Shown in pieces: positions 23,463-34,945 of a stretch of DNA of 64,000 bases. This stretch comes from Pararge aegeria (taxonomy: Eukaryota; Arthropoda; Insecta; Lepidoptera; Nymphalidae). The DNA is taken from the NCBI RefSeq assembly GCF_905163445.1, contig NC_053196.1:11681501-11745500 (forward strand), read 5' to 3'. The position numbers were made by a program, and so were the translations under genes. The notes beneath the pieces are model-generated. The model was not told where the DNA came from. It did not search any database and saw only the letters and a list, made by a program, of their open reading frames with translations. Within the stretch, counting starts at the first letter, position 1. Each line of letters starts with the position of its first letter.

Positions 23463-25137
23463 TGTTGTTCTTTGATTAGACAATTTGTGTAAGAAAACTT
23501 TTGAGTTTTTTTGTAATGTAAGCATTTATCTAAGTAGCGGATGGATGCTTTCAACTTAATCTACTCAGAATTTCAAATTTCCCCTTGAAATTAAGAAGAT
23601 TTGTTTATAACGGCGATGTCAAAGGGAAAAAATCCCTCCATACATTGTCTCCGCTCAACTGTAATGGTTTATAATAATAATAACTTTTAATTCAGATTTC
23701 TTAGTTATCTTATTCACTTTATTATAAATTAAAATTGACCAAACCTATAAATAATATAGAATTAGGAATCTCCTCTAAGGTAAGTACCCTCTTGAGCACT
23801 TGGTGTGTGAGTGTGTACCAACCCAGAGCTCAATAAAGGGATTTTCCCATATATTGCTTAAAAATTTCAATACATTGTTGGAACTTACGCGCATTCTGGT
23901 GCAGATAATCATTGATGCAGATCTTTTTCTCATGATTGCGTAGAAGTCATCAACGTGATTCTCCGCAAACATGATGCACTGCAGAAGCGCGGCAGCCCCA
24001 ACAATACCCTGAAGCCATTATTGTATTGTATACGTAGGTCGTTAGATGCCCTCCGTGTACTCGTATATGACACCCACAAGCTGCACGCAAGCAATTTAGC
24101 TCTCGGATAGCAGATTTTTTTACGACTTACACTTTTTTGTTATATTTTGGTTAATTTACAAAATATATCTATAAGACAAACCCACTCTAATCTATGAGCT
24201 ATCTGCCAGTCTGATGTGTAAGCTGTTCAGTTCCATCAAAATCCTGAATGTCTTTTTTCGTCAGTGTCAAAAGCAATACAGACGACATTAAATTGTCATA
24301 AAACGAGTCGTAAGGAACAAGCGGCACGGCTGTGGAATTTGGAGCTCCCGATAAAAACCTATACATATACTGATATAATGAACCAAACTGATTATGACTA
24401 CTATACGAACATTTAAAACACGAAAGTAACTGAAAAAAAATATTTGAATTCCGTGACTAAAATATAATTCGCAATGCATCTCAAATCGTTCGATAACGGG
24501 AACCCAACCAAAAAAAGACGGTTTTAAAATGTTTCATACATTTTTCAATTATAACATGAAATTAGGTTAGTTCTGACAACCAATCAAATAAAATTCGTAT
24601 CGATCAAGGTTGTATTATAATGGCTATATTAGGATCTTTGTATAGGCAATAATGATACCATTCGTAAATCCTAATGATTTACTTCCTACCGATAACCATT
24701 GTGTTATTTTAATATGATATTTTACACCACCATTTTTTATTCTCAACAACTTATAGAAACAAGTTTGAGGGTCGTTTGACCTAATTTCGAGAACGCTTTA
24801 TGATTAAGCTGGTACATTTATATTTTAAGTTAATATCAATGTCATTTAAAATATAGTTTCATGAATAGTACTAGTTGAAACGCAATCATTAATTTTTAGA
24901 GCTACCCTCACTCGCTCATCATATTTTGTATGTGGCTTTAAAAAATACTTACCTACTCATAATTCCGAGCATTGAACGATGAATACCGGTGTACGGATAA
25001 ACCCAAATGGGTTTTGTTACGCCGTAATAGAAGTTGTATTACTATGTTTATTTTTCAGTAAATAAAAAAAAACGTGTGTGAACACGCGTTAGAAGTTATA
25101 CTTTGGCGTAATAAAATAAAAATCTTTTCAAAAATAT

Positions 25138-25179
25138 TATAGATACATCAACTCAGTTGTGCGCGCGGCCCTATGTGTG
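25138..25179 (+). repeat. Left terminal inverted repeat of the DD82E transposon
   Basis: Core CAACTCAGTTGTGCGCGCGG followed by CCCTATGTGTG. It differs from the right end only at 25147 (A versus T). A short palindrome, CAACTCAGTTG-like, sits inside it. Confidence 0.92.
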
Positions 25180-25326
25180 GGTAAACCTTGTACATATACA
25201 GTGACTTTGTGTGCGTGACAAGAGGTACAGTCGGGTACAAATACAAATACAGTTATTTACGGGTTATATACGGGTTTTTTTTTAAAAAAACAGTTATTTG
25301 GTAATTTAATGTTTATTTATTGAACA

Positions 25327-26809
25327 TTATTCTGAATCGCTACTTGAAAAATCAAATGATGAATTTTCGGATTCGCTGCTCTCATCAAGGTTAATTATGA
25401 ATTCTGACTCCATGTCAAAATGTCTATAGTATTCTTCTTCTTTCTTTTGTACATGTCGACAAGTATTACCCCACATCCCTTCATCAATTTGACTTAAACA
25501 TTCATTTATGAGTTTCATTATTTCCGTCACATTTTGGTCGACATTACGCGAAGCAATATAATTTTTTAAAATTCCCCACACATTTTCTATGGGGTTTAGT
25601 TCAGGATGATATGGTGGCAATCGAAGAACTTTTATGCCATATCGCTGAAGTATGTCATCAATCTTGTAACAGATATAGTTTTCTTTATTTTTTTTAATCA
25701 AATCATACAGTTCAATTTTTTTCATATCTTGATTAAAAGCTATATTTTTTTCTGTCAGCCATCTCTGCATTTCTATTTTTTTGGAATTCGAATTTGGGGC
25801 TCTGTCATTTTGAACGTTATGGTATGAGGCATTATCAAGCACAACCACAGAGTTAGGTGGAAGATTCGGTACTAGACGTTCTTTTAGCCACTTTTCATAG
25901 TTTTCCGCGTTCATGTTAGAATGGTAATCACCAGAAACACTATTTGCTTTGTATGTCAATAGTGCGTTAGGTACGAAACCTTGTTCTGAACCAGCATGCA
26001 CAATGATAATTCTTTGTCCTTTCGACAGGTTTCTCTTTAAAGGTGGTCCATCTTTATTACCCCATCCTTTGTTTTGAACATGATTAGTTAAGATATAGCT
26101 CTCATCTGTATATACGATACACCGATTTTCTTGACGGTATCTGAGTAAATTTTTTAGGTAGGAAAATCGTAGTTTTAGGATGTCATGCCGCTCTATAATA
26201 ACACGTCTGTTATCCACAGTTTTTCGCCATTTGTATCCCAACTTTAACAAAGCTGTACGCAGAGTCGAAATACTTCCATCATAGTTAAGTTTATCTTGAA
26301 ATATTCTTTTCAACTTTAGCAAGGTAGGTAACTCACGATGTTCTAAATGGTAATTTTGAATAGTGGAACGTATAACATCAACGTTAAAGTTGTCTAATTC
26401 TAACTTCTTTAAACGTTTTTTACGGTCTTTATGCGGAGATTTAAACTTAGAGTCAGATTCTTTTCCTTCAGCCAATATATTAGTAACTGTTCTCTCTGAT
26501 ACCCCCACTGCCATTGCTGTTCTTTTCCGTACGCTATTTAAATGTTCACTTAGTTTCGATATTAAAATTGGACTTGCACTGCAAACTGGATCACTTACTA
26601 GTTCCAATATATCTCTCGCATCTATTTTCAGAAATTCGTATACCTTAGCAATGGTTTCTCGAGTCTAAAACAATAATACGTAAACGTCAACAAGGATATA
26701 TTTTTTCGTATATAGAATCATAATAAATACCTATTCATTACATCTAAATTTAAAAATAAAAAATATTTACCTGACTCCTTAAACATTTTTTCCGTGAAGA
26801 ACTAGACAT
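25327..26809 (-). CDS. Transposase, IS630/Tc1/mariner superfamily, DD82E, two exons (join complement 26771-26809, 25327-26664)
   Basis: The gene cuts and re-inserts the element at TA sites. The long frame has no good ATG at its 5' end. A start at 26809 gives MSSSRKKCLRSQ, spliced (GTAAAT donor, TTTTAG acceptor) to TRETIAKVYEFLKIDARD..., for 458 aa in total. Order along the protein: helix-turn-helix-like region (~35-80, including GVSERTVTNIL), a basic stretch near 89-102 (KDRKKRLKKLE, likely nuclear localisation), then the DDE domain. Catalytic residues are Asp200 (VYTDES), Asp290 (VVLDNASYHN) and Glu373 (PELNPIENVWG). The second Asp and the Glu are separated by 82 residues, much more than the 34-41 of typical Tc1/mariner families. 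The C-terminus is Ser/Asp/Glu-rich. Stop TAA is followed at once by an AATAAA signal. No internal stop or frameshift seen. Confidence 0.92.
26665..26770 (-). other. Small spliceosomal intron in the transposase gene (106 bp)
   Basis: On the - strand it begins GTAAAT after CAG and ends ATTGTTTTAG before ACT. Both exons are in phase 0 here. It is AT-rich with a typical insect size. Removing it joins the only in-frame upstream ATG to the long frame, which is why I favour it over a start inside the main frame. Confidence 0.8.
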
Positions 26810-26920
26810 TTTCGTAAACGACTGTACCCGTAAGAAAAAGCGATAGGAACACGTCTTGCTCGAACGACGACTGCCGCGTCACTGCCACACGAATGAAAGT
26901 TGTATATTTACAAGCGCACG

Positions 26921-26962
26921 CACACATAGGGCCGCGCGCACAACTGAGTTGAAGTATCTATA
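26921..26962 (-). repeat. Right terminal inverted repeat of the DD82E transposon
   Basis: Reverse complement of the left repeat with one difference. It ends ...GAGTTGAAGTATCTATA, carrying the TA target edge. Confidence 0.92.
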
Positions 26963-27286
26963 CCTTTCTACTTATTCTACGTTTGTACCAAAAAATTAAA
27001 GTCACAATAGGGAAAACATATTTCATACATTTAAAGGTTATTATAACGCACTATCTAGTTAAATAAAGTTTATTTAAATATCACAAAAAATATTTGTACA
27101 TAATTACACAATTTGGAACACTAAGAGACAGTTAGTTATCGGAAAACCAAGCTTCACTCAATAAAAAAATTTGAGATTTTTGTACAATTTAATCAATTAT
27201 ATCACTGGAATGAGCCTGCAGACTTTGACAATTAAAAGTGTACACTGGAAAACCTTGTAGCTCACTTCAGGGTGTCGGTTTTTTGT

Positions 27287-27308
27287 GACGGTGTGCGCGC
27301 ACACCGTC
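27287..27308. repeat. Perfect 22-bp palindrome
   Basis: GACGGTGTGCGCGCACACCG followed by TC is its own reverse complement. It precedes TAAAAATCGTAAAAATTT and a CCCTAACGCGCCAAAAGAA block also present near 10250, so it is probably part of a dispersed element. Confidence 0.7.
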
Positions 27309-27519
27309 GTAAAAATCGTAAAAATTTACTCTCATCATTTTTCCCTAACGCGCCAAAAGAATTTTAACTTGAAAAATAATAAATAAAAAATAAGGTAAAT
27401 TTAAACTACAATAAAACAGTCGTATTCACCGAAGCTTAAAAAATATGAAAATCATTATTACCGGTCAAAACAGTAGTCGGGGCAATTTGATCAGTACGTG
27501 CATATTATATTCCGGTGGC

Positions 27520-27620
27520 GAGGCGTGGACGGGGCCATAGGAACGGTCCAATTACATGCTGATGGAACACCTTGCACGCCGATCGGGAAACATCCAGATA
27601 AACAATGGTAGTTTTAGTTC
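27520..27620. other. GC-richer unique block with FOX/SOX-like cores
   Basis: GTGGCGAGGCGTGGACGGGG followed by AGATAAACAATGGTAG (a forkhead-like ATAAACA next to a SOX-like AACAATGG). No repeat match found here. Possible enhancer by composition only. Confidence 0.2.
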
Positions 27621-27901
27621 AATCATAACGACTCGATTGGTGATTGTGCTTCGATTATTTTGTGATACGAAAAAGATTTAAAGAACGGTAGTAGCCGGGC
27701 GTCCACGCTATTTACGTTTTTTTTTTACAAATCCCATAGGAATATTTGTTTTCCTAGGACAAAAAATATATTTTGTAACTCTCCTACCTTTCAACTAAGA
27801 CTATAAAAAAATCAAGTTTATTAGTAACATCAAATCAATAAGGAAAGAATCTATACTTATATTATACATCCGAAATTAACTCTGATTGTTGGTATGCTAC
27901 C

Positions 27902-28210
27902 TTTGGCAACCTCCCTGGCGCAGTGGTGTTAATAACGGTCGTCCCGGGTTCGTTACCCGCCAGTGGCAATATGGGAATTTATAATTACTGATTTTTTTTT
28001 GTGGTGGTATTATCTTATATAATGGAAGGCTTCGGTCGTACCAACCTACCGACAAAGCCGTATCCCCAAACAATAATTGAAGCACGATGTCGCGTAGAAA
28101 CTATCAGTATCTACGCGACAGTACTGCGCGACGCGGATTATCGGCTTCGCTATACATTTTTTCCTATCCAGCTACTTACTATCTTAAACTTGCAAGGGTT
28201 CACTTGTAGG
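27902..28210 (+). mobile_element. SINE B copy
   Basis: Head GGCAACCTCCCTGGCGCAGT with B box GGGTTCGTTACCC, then GGCAATATGGGAATTTATAA, GGAAGGCTTCGGTCGTACC and ACGATGTCGCGTAGAAAC, partly duplicated (CTACGCGACAGTACTGCGCG). Diverged after that. Confidence 0.75.
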
Positions 28211-28875
28211 AAAACGTTGTCACGGCTAGTTTATATTGCATCTTAAGGAAGTGCGATTTAAAAAATAATTAAACAAACACGGATGAGTGTATTGCAATAT
28301 TTAAAGAAGGTAGATTTAATATGTCGCTTCAATCCCTAATAGTTCTAGTTTAAAATACTGATCTCCGATTTACAATAGGTAATCGTATTAATTAACCGTC
28401 AGTTAGTATTTCACCGCTGCACACAGGCCTCCTCGCTCATACGAGAGTGTGATTGGATCCTGCTCTATTTAAAAAGCGAGCTCTAAAAGCTTTACAGCAT
28501 CTCCAATTAGTGATGGAAAATAAAAAAAAATTATGCAAACGTCAATTAGTAAAGAAATGATGTACATTCAAATTTCATACAAAACGTAAACTAAAGCTAA
28601 TCTCGTGATTCGTCTGATGCTGACAAACCCAAAGTCAATGACCTCAGGATGGCCAACGAGAGAAAATAATAACAATAACTTCAAACGCGATCTGGAGAGA
28701 AAAAACGACGCCGACACAATGTCATTATGGCAGCATAACGTCGTGTACAGAACTAGAGACCATTAGAAGTGAATAGGAGAAATATTTATTGGGATATTTT
28801 GGCCTTATTATAACAATTTTTTTTTATCTAAAAAGTGGTGTTGATTAGGGGAAATAAGACATTCTGACACTTTTT

Positions 28876-30722
28876 GAACACGGTTAGTACTAATTATGTT
28901 TAAGATTATGGCTTAGAGATCACTGACGTCTTGTGGCTATTACCTGAGCATACACCCTTAAAACTGTAATAAAAAAAAACTTTATATGCGAATGAAAAGT
29001 TCTCGCCTATATAACAACACAATTAGGCTTTACAAATTGTTTAAAGTTGATTATTGAGTATTCAGCTTTATTATTTTCTTAAAGAACTAAGTCATTAAAG
29101 GTGAATGAACTATAAAACAGAGACAAAATTGGCCTATTCAGAATTTAAGCTTATAAGAATTTTAAGATTGATGCTTGGGGATCACTGGAGCCTCGTGGCT
29201 ATTGCCTGAGTATTCAGCATTAATATTTTCTTAAAGGACTATATCATTACAGGTGAATGTACTATAAAACAGAGACGAAATTGGCCTATTCAGAACTTAA
29301 GCTTATAAGAATTTTAAGGTTGATGCTTGGGGATCACTGGAGCCTCGTGGCTATTGCCTGAGCATTCAGCTTTAATATTTTCTTGAAGGACTATCATTAC
29401 AGGTTAATTTAAATAGAACGGAGACGAAATTAGCCTATTCAGAACTTAAACTTATAAGAATTTTAAAGTTGATGCTTGGGGATCACTGGAGCCTCGTGGC
29501 TATTGCCTGAGTATTAGGCTTTATCTTTTTCTGGGAAAAAAAATTGTAGATGAGAGACAAATTCTGGCCTGTACAACAATTTGGTTTTCACAAATTGTTT
29601 AAAGTTGATGCTTGGGGATCACTGGAGCCTTGTGGCTATTGCCTGAGTATTCAGCTTTAATATTTTCTTAAAGGACTATATCATTACAGGTGAATGTACT
29701 ATAAAACAGAGACAAAATTGGCCTATTCAGAATTTAAGCTTATAAGAATTTTAAAATTGATGCTTGGGGATCACTGGAGCCTCGTGGCTATTGCCTGAGT
29801 ATTCAGCTTTAATATTTTCTTAAAGGACTATATCGATACAGGTGAATGTACTATAAAACAGAGACGATATTGGCCTATTCAGAATTTAAGCTTATAAGAA
29901 TTTTAAGGTTGATGCTTGGGGATCACTGGAGCCTCGTGGCTATTGCCTGAGTATTCAGCTTTAATATTTTCTTAAAGGACTATATCATTACAGGTGAATG
30001 TACTATAAAACAGAGACGAAATTGGCCTGTTCAGAATTTAAGCTTATAAGAATTTTAAGGTTAATGCTTGGGGATCACTGGAGCCTCGTGGATATTGCCT
30101 AAGTGTGCAGCTTTAATATTTTATTGAAAAACCATTGTAGATGAAGGAACAATTCTGTCCTGTAAAACAATTTGGTTTTTACAAATTGTTTAAAGTTGAT
30201 GCTTGGGGATCACTGGAGCCTCGTGGCTATTGACTGAGTATTCAGCTTTAATATTTTCTTAAAGAACTAAATCATTACAGGTGAATGAACTATAAAATAG
30301 AGACGAAATTGGCCTATTCAGAATTTAAGCTTATAAGAATTTTAAGGTTGATGCTTGGGGATCACTGGAGCCTCGTGGCTATTGCCTGAGTATTCAGCTT
30401 TAATATTTTCTTAAAGGACTATATCATTACAGGTGAATGTACTATAAAACAGAGATGAAATTGGGCTGTTCAGAATTTAAGCTTATAAGAATTTTAAGGT
30501 TAATGGTTTGGGATCACTGGAGCCTTGTGGATATTGCCTAAGTGTGCAGCTTTAATATTTTATTGAAAAAACATTGTAACAACACATTGTTTAAAGGTTG
30601 TTGCTTGGGGATCACTGGAGCCTTGTGGCTATTGCCTGAGTATTCAGCTTTAATTTTATTCTGGGAAAAAAAAATATAGATGAAAGATAAATTCTGACCT
30701 GTAAAACAATTTGGATTTCACG
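28876..30722. repeat. Minisatellite array, 152-bp and ~136-bp units in higher-order arrangement
   Basis: A core, GATGCTTGGGGATCACTGGA followed by GCCTCGTGGCTATTGCCTGA, recurs at about 29168, 29320, 29469, 29605, 29757, 29909, 30061, 30196, 30348, 30500 and 30598, with a decayed copy near 28909. Spacings are 152, 149, 136, 152, 152, 152, 135, 152, 152 and 98 bp. Long units (type A) carry GGTGAATGTACTATAAAACA and TCAGAATTTAAGCTTATAAG. Short units (type B) carry a different tail with CTGTAAAACAATTTGG and ACAAATTGTTTAAAG. The last B unit is shortened by a deletion. No open frame persists through it. Confidence 0.95.
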
Positions 30723-30987
30723 TCTTTTAATATAGTGTTCATTATTCTATTCAAGCCCCTAACTTAATAACCATATTGAAGGAGTTGTGAAATAAATGTA
30801 GTTCGCCATCTTGTTGGCGGCCATCTTAGATCGGTTTTCATCAAACATAGCTAAGAACATATCCGACTAAGTTATCTTTCCAAAAAAAAAAAACAAAAAA
30901 AAATTCGGTTCAATAGTTTTTAAGCTATGCTGCGACAGAGACACACGCACACACACATATTCACACGGATACAGACTCGTCAAACTT
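30723..30987. repeat. Dispersed repeat tail with A-rich and (CA)n runs
   Basis: GTAGTTCGCCATCTTGTTGG, a poly-A run at 30882-30902, TCGGTTCAATAGTTTTTAAG and an ACACACGCACACACAC run form a chain that recurs, diverged, at 53355-53560. It links the minisatellite to the family D element. Confidence 0.5.
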
Positions 30988-31683
30988 ATAATATACTAGC
31001 TGACCCGCGCAAATTCGTCTGCACCGAATCGGTTTTTAGAGGTTTCAATATCTTAAAAAACCTAGAAACAAATTACAACGCTACCAGGTCCAGTTTTATT
31101 TCCAAACTATGTTATTCGCGGCCGGACGGCCCGCTGCATTTTGTGACTTAAAAGTCGGCATGACATCTTTAGAAAACATCGTCATATTTCAGCCAATTTA
31201 CAGTAATAGGATGGTACGCATGCATTCAATCGTTGTGCCTTGCGACTTGCTAGTATCTGTGAAGAGTTATGTCCTTTATCTCCAACAATATTTATCAGAT
31301 CTTCATTAAAATTACACAATACATGCTTGTTAGTATACACTTACACACTACAAAAAGAATTATTAAAATCGGTTTAAATTTAACGGAGCTATGAAGTAAA
31401 TCTGATAAAAAATTTCATCCCGTTTCCCGGAGGAAACTTATTGTTTGTCGGTATAAAAAGTAGCCTATATGTTGACCCGAAATACCAGCTACCAGTATAC
31501 CAAATTTTATTTAAATCCGTTCAGTAGTTTCCACGTGATGCTCGGACAGACAGGCAGACGAAAATTAAATAAAAATCTGTTTTGGGCTCAGTATCGATTA
31601 TAAAGCATCCCCAATCAAAATTTTCAAAATATATTAAATGTACAGAAATCTTTTAGTTACAGTTTTATTATAAGTATAGATAA
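30988..31683. repeat. Dispersed repeat family D, long copy
   Basis: It starts TATACTAGCTGACCCGCGCA, AATTCGTCTGCACCGAATCGG. An inner part has CGTTCAGTAGTTTCCACGTG and GGACAGACAGGCAGACG, and it ends TTTTATTATAAGTATAGATA. Two shorter copies are at 38634-38843 and 62061-62168. The start sequence is widespread in lepidopteran genomes; I do not know its class. Confidence 0.55.
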
Positions 31684-32214
31684 CCCATCTTTTATGCTTC
31701 GGGGATTATAAATAACGCAGCCCACATAAAATGCTTTCTGTTAAAAAAAAACAATGATAGAAACTCCTTGGTCATGGTGATATTAACGTCTTGAATTTGT
31801 CTTGTATCGTAATCGTATTTACGAAAAAGAATCAATTGTTTCAAATGCAAAAGTAATTACAGAAAAGAAAACCATTAAGAAAATACACTAGCAACTATTA
31901 ATTACACCACGTTTATCCGGAAGACCCATAGAGTGTAAATTATATAATTTAATTTAGAAAACGATTTCCAAAAAAGCTGATAAGTACATAATCTATCAGC
32001 GGAAAGCGATTTTTGAAAACATTCAATTCAACGTAATATTACATCGCACCTCATTTCCGGTACAGTATTTTCGATTTGATTGATCAATTTCTATGATCAA
32101 TAACTCGGGTGCTATGATTGGCTACCGAGCGGCTACGTAACAAAGATCGCTACACGGCTATTTTCTTTATTTTACAATACAATACTCAGTACGAATAGAT
32201 GGTCAGGTCGTTTT

Positions 32215-32475
32215 GTTGGAAAAAAGTCGGTGTAACCGAGCTTTGTATTACAAAACGTTGGGTTGTCGGTTGGTGGAAGCGTCGCCGGCGCGTATCTTTG
32301 CGGTCACACTTACACAAATAAAGTCAATCTTGGTGCGAGAGAGGGTCCGTGTGAAAATTTGATAACGAAACTATAGATCGATGGGGCTGCAGAAATGGAG
32401 GCAATCGCTGCGGTTTCAATCCGTGTGCTGTGATGTAGCGGCGGACACGAATTAGCCGATTGTAAGGCAACCCAT
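32215..32475. other. GC-rich unique island with two RUNX-type and one GATA-type motif
   Basis: The block is non-repetitive here and clearly GC-richer than its flanks (GGAAGCGTCGCCGGCGCGTA, TGATGTAGCGGCGGACACG). It carries TGCGGTC at 32299-32305, TGCGGTT at 32409-32415 (both TGYGGTY, the RUNX core) and TGATAA at 32360-32365 between them. Each motif is common by chance. An intronic regulatory element is an inference. Confidence 0.25.
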
Positions 32476-33382
32476 TGCACGCTATATGAAGGGTTACAAT
32501 GTTTGTCAAAACGTATAAAAGGGGTTGTTAGTCAATGGAATTGTGAGTGCTGTTGCCTTTATCATTCTGAGCCTATTTTTTTCTCAGAGATAGGCATGGA
32601 CCTACTTTCTAAAAGGAGAGAGAGAGATTGATTGGATTCGTTTTCAGAACGTTGCAAACTAAAACGCGACCTAAAATGTCACCTATTTTAATTTTTTGGT
32701 GTTCAAATAGAATTAAACATTATCAAAAATCAGTTGTTCTATCTACTAAATAGTACTTACTAATTTTTAATTTTATCGCAAAATTTTTATTATACTTTAA
32801 AGGAAACCTTAGTGCTTTAGAGGTAACTTTGATGTATTTTATTCTGTGAAAATGTGTACCCGCTATACACACTCAGTCTTTTACCATTGAGACAAAAATA
32901 TATAGTCAAAATTAACACTTTTTCTAACGCTGTAAAGAACTCCAGACATTTAATAATAATAGTAAATGTTTTTAATCTCATCTCAGCAACTAATAATAAA
33001 TAATTCATGTTAAAATTAAAACGGCAGTTCTTTTTTTCTTTTTTCTTTTAAAATATGTAAAGGTTTTAGATAAGCTCAGTAAGATGCTATCATGGATCTG
33101 TTCGATAAGCGGAGCTTAAAGGGGTTAGGTTAACAATTTTTTACCTACTCTTATTACTCTACTTAACATTTTTTGTTTGTCTATGTGCGCTCTGGCTTCT
33201 ACCCATACTACCATAATCAAAATGGTGGCGGATCGCTATGCCAGATAGGGAAAATCCCATTTGCGATTTTTATCCCGGGAAACCATTCCTACGGACTTAA
33301 AATATATATTTTTTTATTAGGTATCAAACCCTTTTAAAAACTGATGAATTCTTCACTTTAGAGTTATAAAAAATGACAGAAG

Positions 33383-33419
33383 GTAGGTGCTTTTGCATCT
33401 GTATGAAGTGTGCGCCACC
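33383..33419 (-). mobile_element. Fragment of the hAT-like MITE end
   Basis: GGTGCTTTTGCATCTGTATG followed by AAGTGTGCGCCACC closely matches 292-327 of the MITE at 186-328. The opposite end was not found, so it is a solo fragment or a strongly diverged copy. Confidence 0.4.
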
Positions 33420-33724
33420 GATCTTGAGGCATACATCGTCCTGGGAGCATTAAAACTATTAAAGCGTATGGTGGGCGGGGCAGTGCGGGCAACATTAACT
33501 TCTCTAGCCACAAACCACAGCTCCTGGATCCAATGGACAGGCGGGCACGCTTTATCTTCTCTGTACCACTTTTATATAATTGACCATTATCCTGAATCGA
33601 ACTTTTGATGTTGCTATAACTATTCACAACGATACACAATTATGTATATTCATAAAAGACAAACCCAAGAGATATATTTATTAAAATAATAATAAGCAAC
33701 ACAGTCAAGCTGAAGAGCGAATGA

Positions 33725-33890
33725 ATGAATATATACACTTTTATTGTACACCACAGAAAAAAATAATGTAAAAAAAACACACAAGTTAGAGGATGCAATC
33801 TGGTGGCCTTATCGCAGCATAGCGATCTCTTCCAAGTTCAGGCAGCCCATAGATAAATGCGCTACTATAGTAGAGGCAACCAAAGGCGTA
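33725..33890 (-). mobile_element. LINE 3' end remnant
   Basis: ATACACTTTTATTGTACACC..., GGTGGCCTTATCGCAGCATA and GCGATCTCTTCCAAGTTCAG resemble the 3' region of the LINE copies at 37858-38533 and 59796-60252. Diverged, and no coding part kept. Confidence 0.45.
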
Positions 33891-34615
33891 TAGGCAAAAG
33901 TTTAATTTTTTTAACTTTGGCACGAACACGCTAGGCTAAAGTAACATCATGATGCATTAGATAGACTTAGAATGAATAATTAAAAAAAAAGTAAAAGTTA
34001 TTTTAATTTTGCGTTCCTTATTACAACTACTTTCGCCAAAGGTTGTTTGGGAGAGATAGCTTTAACGATAAGACCGCCTTTGCACGCGTAAGTTAATTTT
34101 TTTTTTTAATTTTATCTATTGCGTATCTTTTTGTATTTCGTTTTTGTGTGTGCAATAAAGACTTTAATAATAATAGTAAACAAGTTCGTATCTACATACC
34201 AAACATTAAATAACTATTTTGCTATTTTAGTAATGATAACAATTAATCGTAAAATATAAATTATGGTTTCATACCTCCTTCAGCACTTCCAAACAATAAA
34301 ACAATTTGCATAATCGCCTCCTTATGTGATTAAATGGAACCTTTTTTTGCTCTTATAATGAGCTCAGTGATTCGGTGCGGAAATATTGACATTCTTGCAC
34401 ATTTTTAGTTATTATTATTTATGTAGGAATTTGGAACGTTACCTTTTAGGGTTCACCAGTTAACATGGAGCCCATTGAGTTTCTCCATGTCCATCTGTCT
34501 ATATGTCTGTCTGTCCGCGGTTTAGCTCAGTTTTCTCTTAGTAATAGAAATCTGTAATTTGGCATGCGTATATACCTACATATGAATCACACTAACACTG
34601 ATACTGATATAACAT

Positions 34616-34945
34616 AAAACGTAAACGTAAAAAAAAGCAAGGATAACTTGTTAGAACGAGCTAAACTCTATAACTAGGTGTCGGATTTAAATTGTGCCTT
34701 TTGTATCTGATAGCTTACTTTAGGACGGCTACATCCTATTTAACAGCTCGTTCCGACTCTTGATATAACAACAGCAAATTTTTGTTAGTGACACACATGA
34801 CTTTAAAACGTAAATGTAAAATAAGCAAGCATAACTTGTTAGAACGCGCTAAACTCTGTAACTAGGTGTCGGCTTTAAATTGTGCCTTTTATATCTGATA
34901 GCTTTCTTTAGGAAGGCTACATCCTATTTAATATCTCGCTCCGAC
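34616..34945 (+). repeat. 188-bp direct duplication
   Basis: Two adjacent units share AACTTGTTAGAACG, AACTAGGTGTCGG, TTTAAATTGTGCCTTTT, GGCTACATCCTATTTAA and CTCCGACTCTTG-type blocks in the same order, offset 188 bp (for example 34645 and 34833). They differ by scattered substitutions, so the duplication is not very recent. The unit is related to a dispersed repeat seen near 1285. Confidence 0.75.

Larger units (their letters stand above)
25138..26962 (-). mobile_element. Intact IS630/Tc1/mariner-type DNA transposon, DD82E (Sailor-like)
   Basis: Inverted repeats at 25138-25179 and 26921-26962 match at 41 of 42 positions (including the TATA edge), and weaker symmetry continues inward (CTTGTACATATACA versus CTTGTAAATATACA). 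The ends read TA-TAGATAC..., so a TA duplication, the hallmark of this superfamily, is present; whether the element starts at 25140 or 25142 is ambiguous. The interior holds one transposase gene with an uninterrupted reading frame. Near-identical ends and an open gene point to a recent insertion. It lies antisense to the RUNX gene in its large intron. Confidence 0.92.

Noticed and set aside
23251..23475. 74-aa frame with Lys-rich start
   Set aside because: The Lys run comes from a poly-A tract and the rest has no domain. The GC-rich part is reported as a possible regulatory block instead.
25327..26607. Transposase starting inside the main frame at 26607
   Set aside because: The codon there is TTG, not ATG. 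The spliced upstream ATG at 26809 gives a better start and clean splice sites.
25606..26668. Open frames on the + strand across the transposase
   Set aside because: They are shadows of the - strand gene and show no domain.
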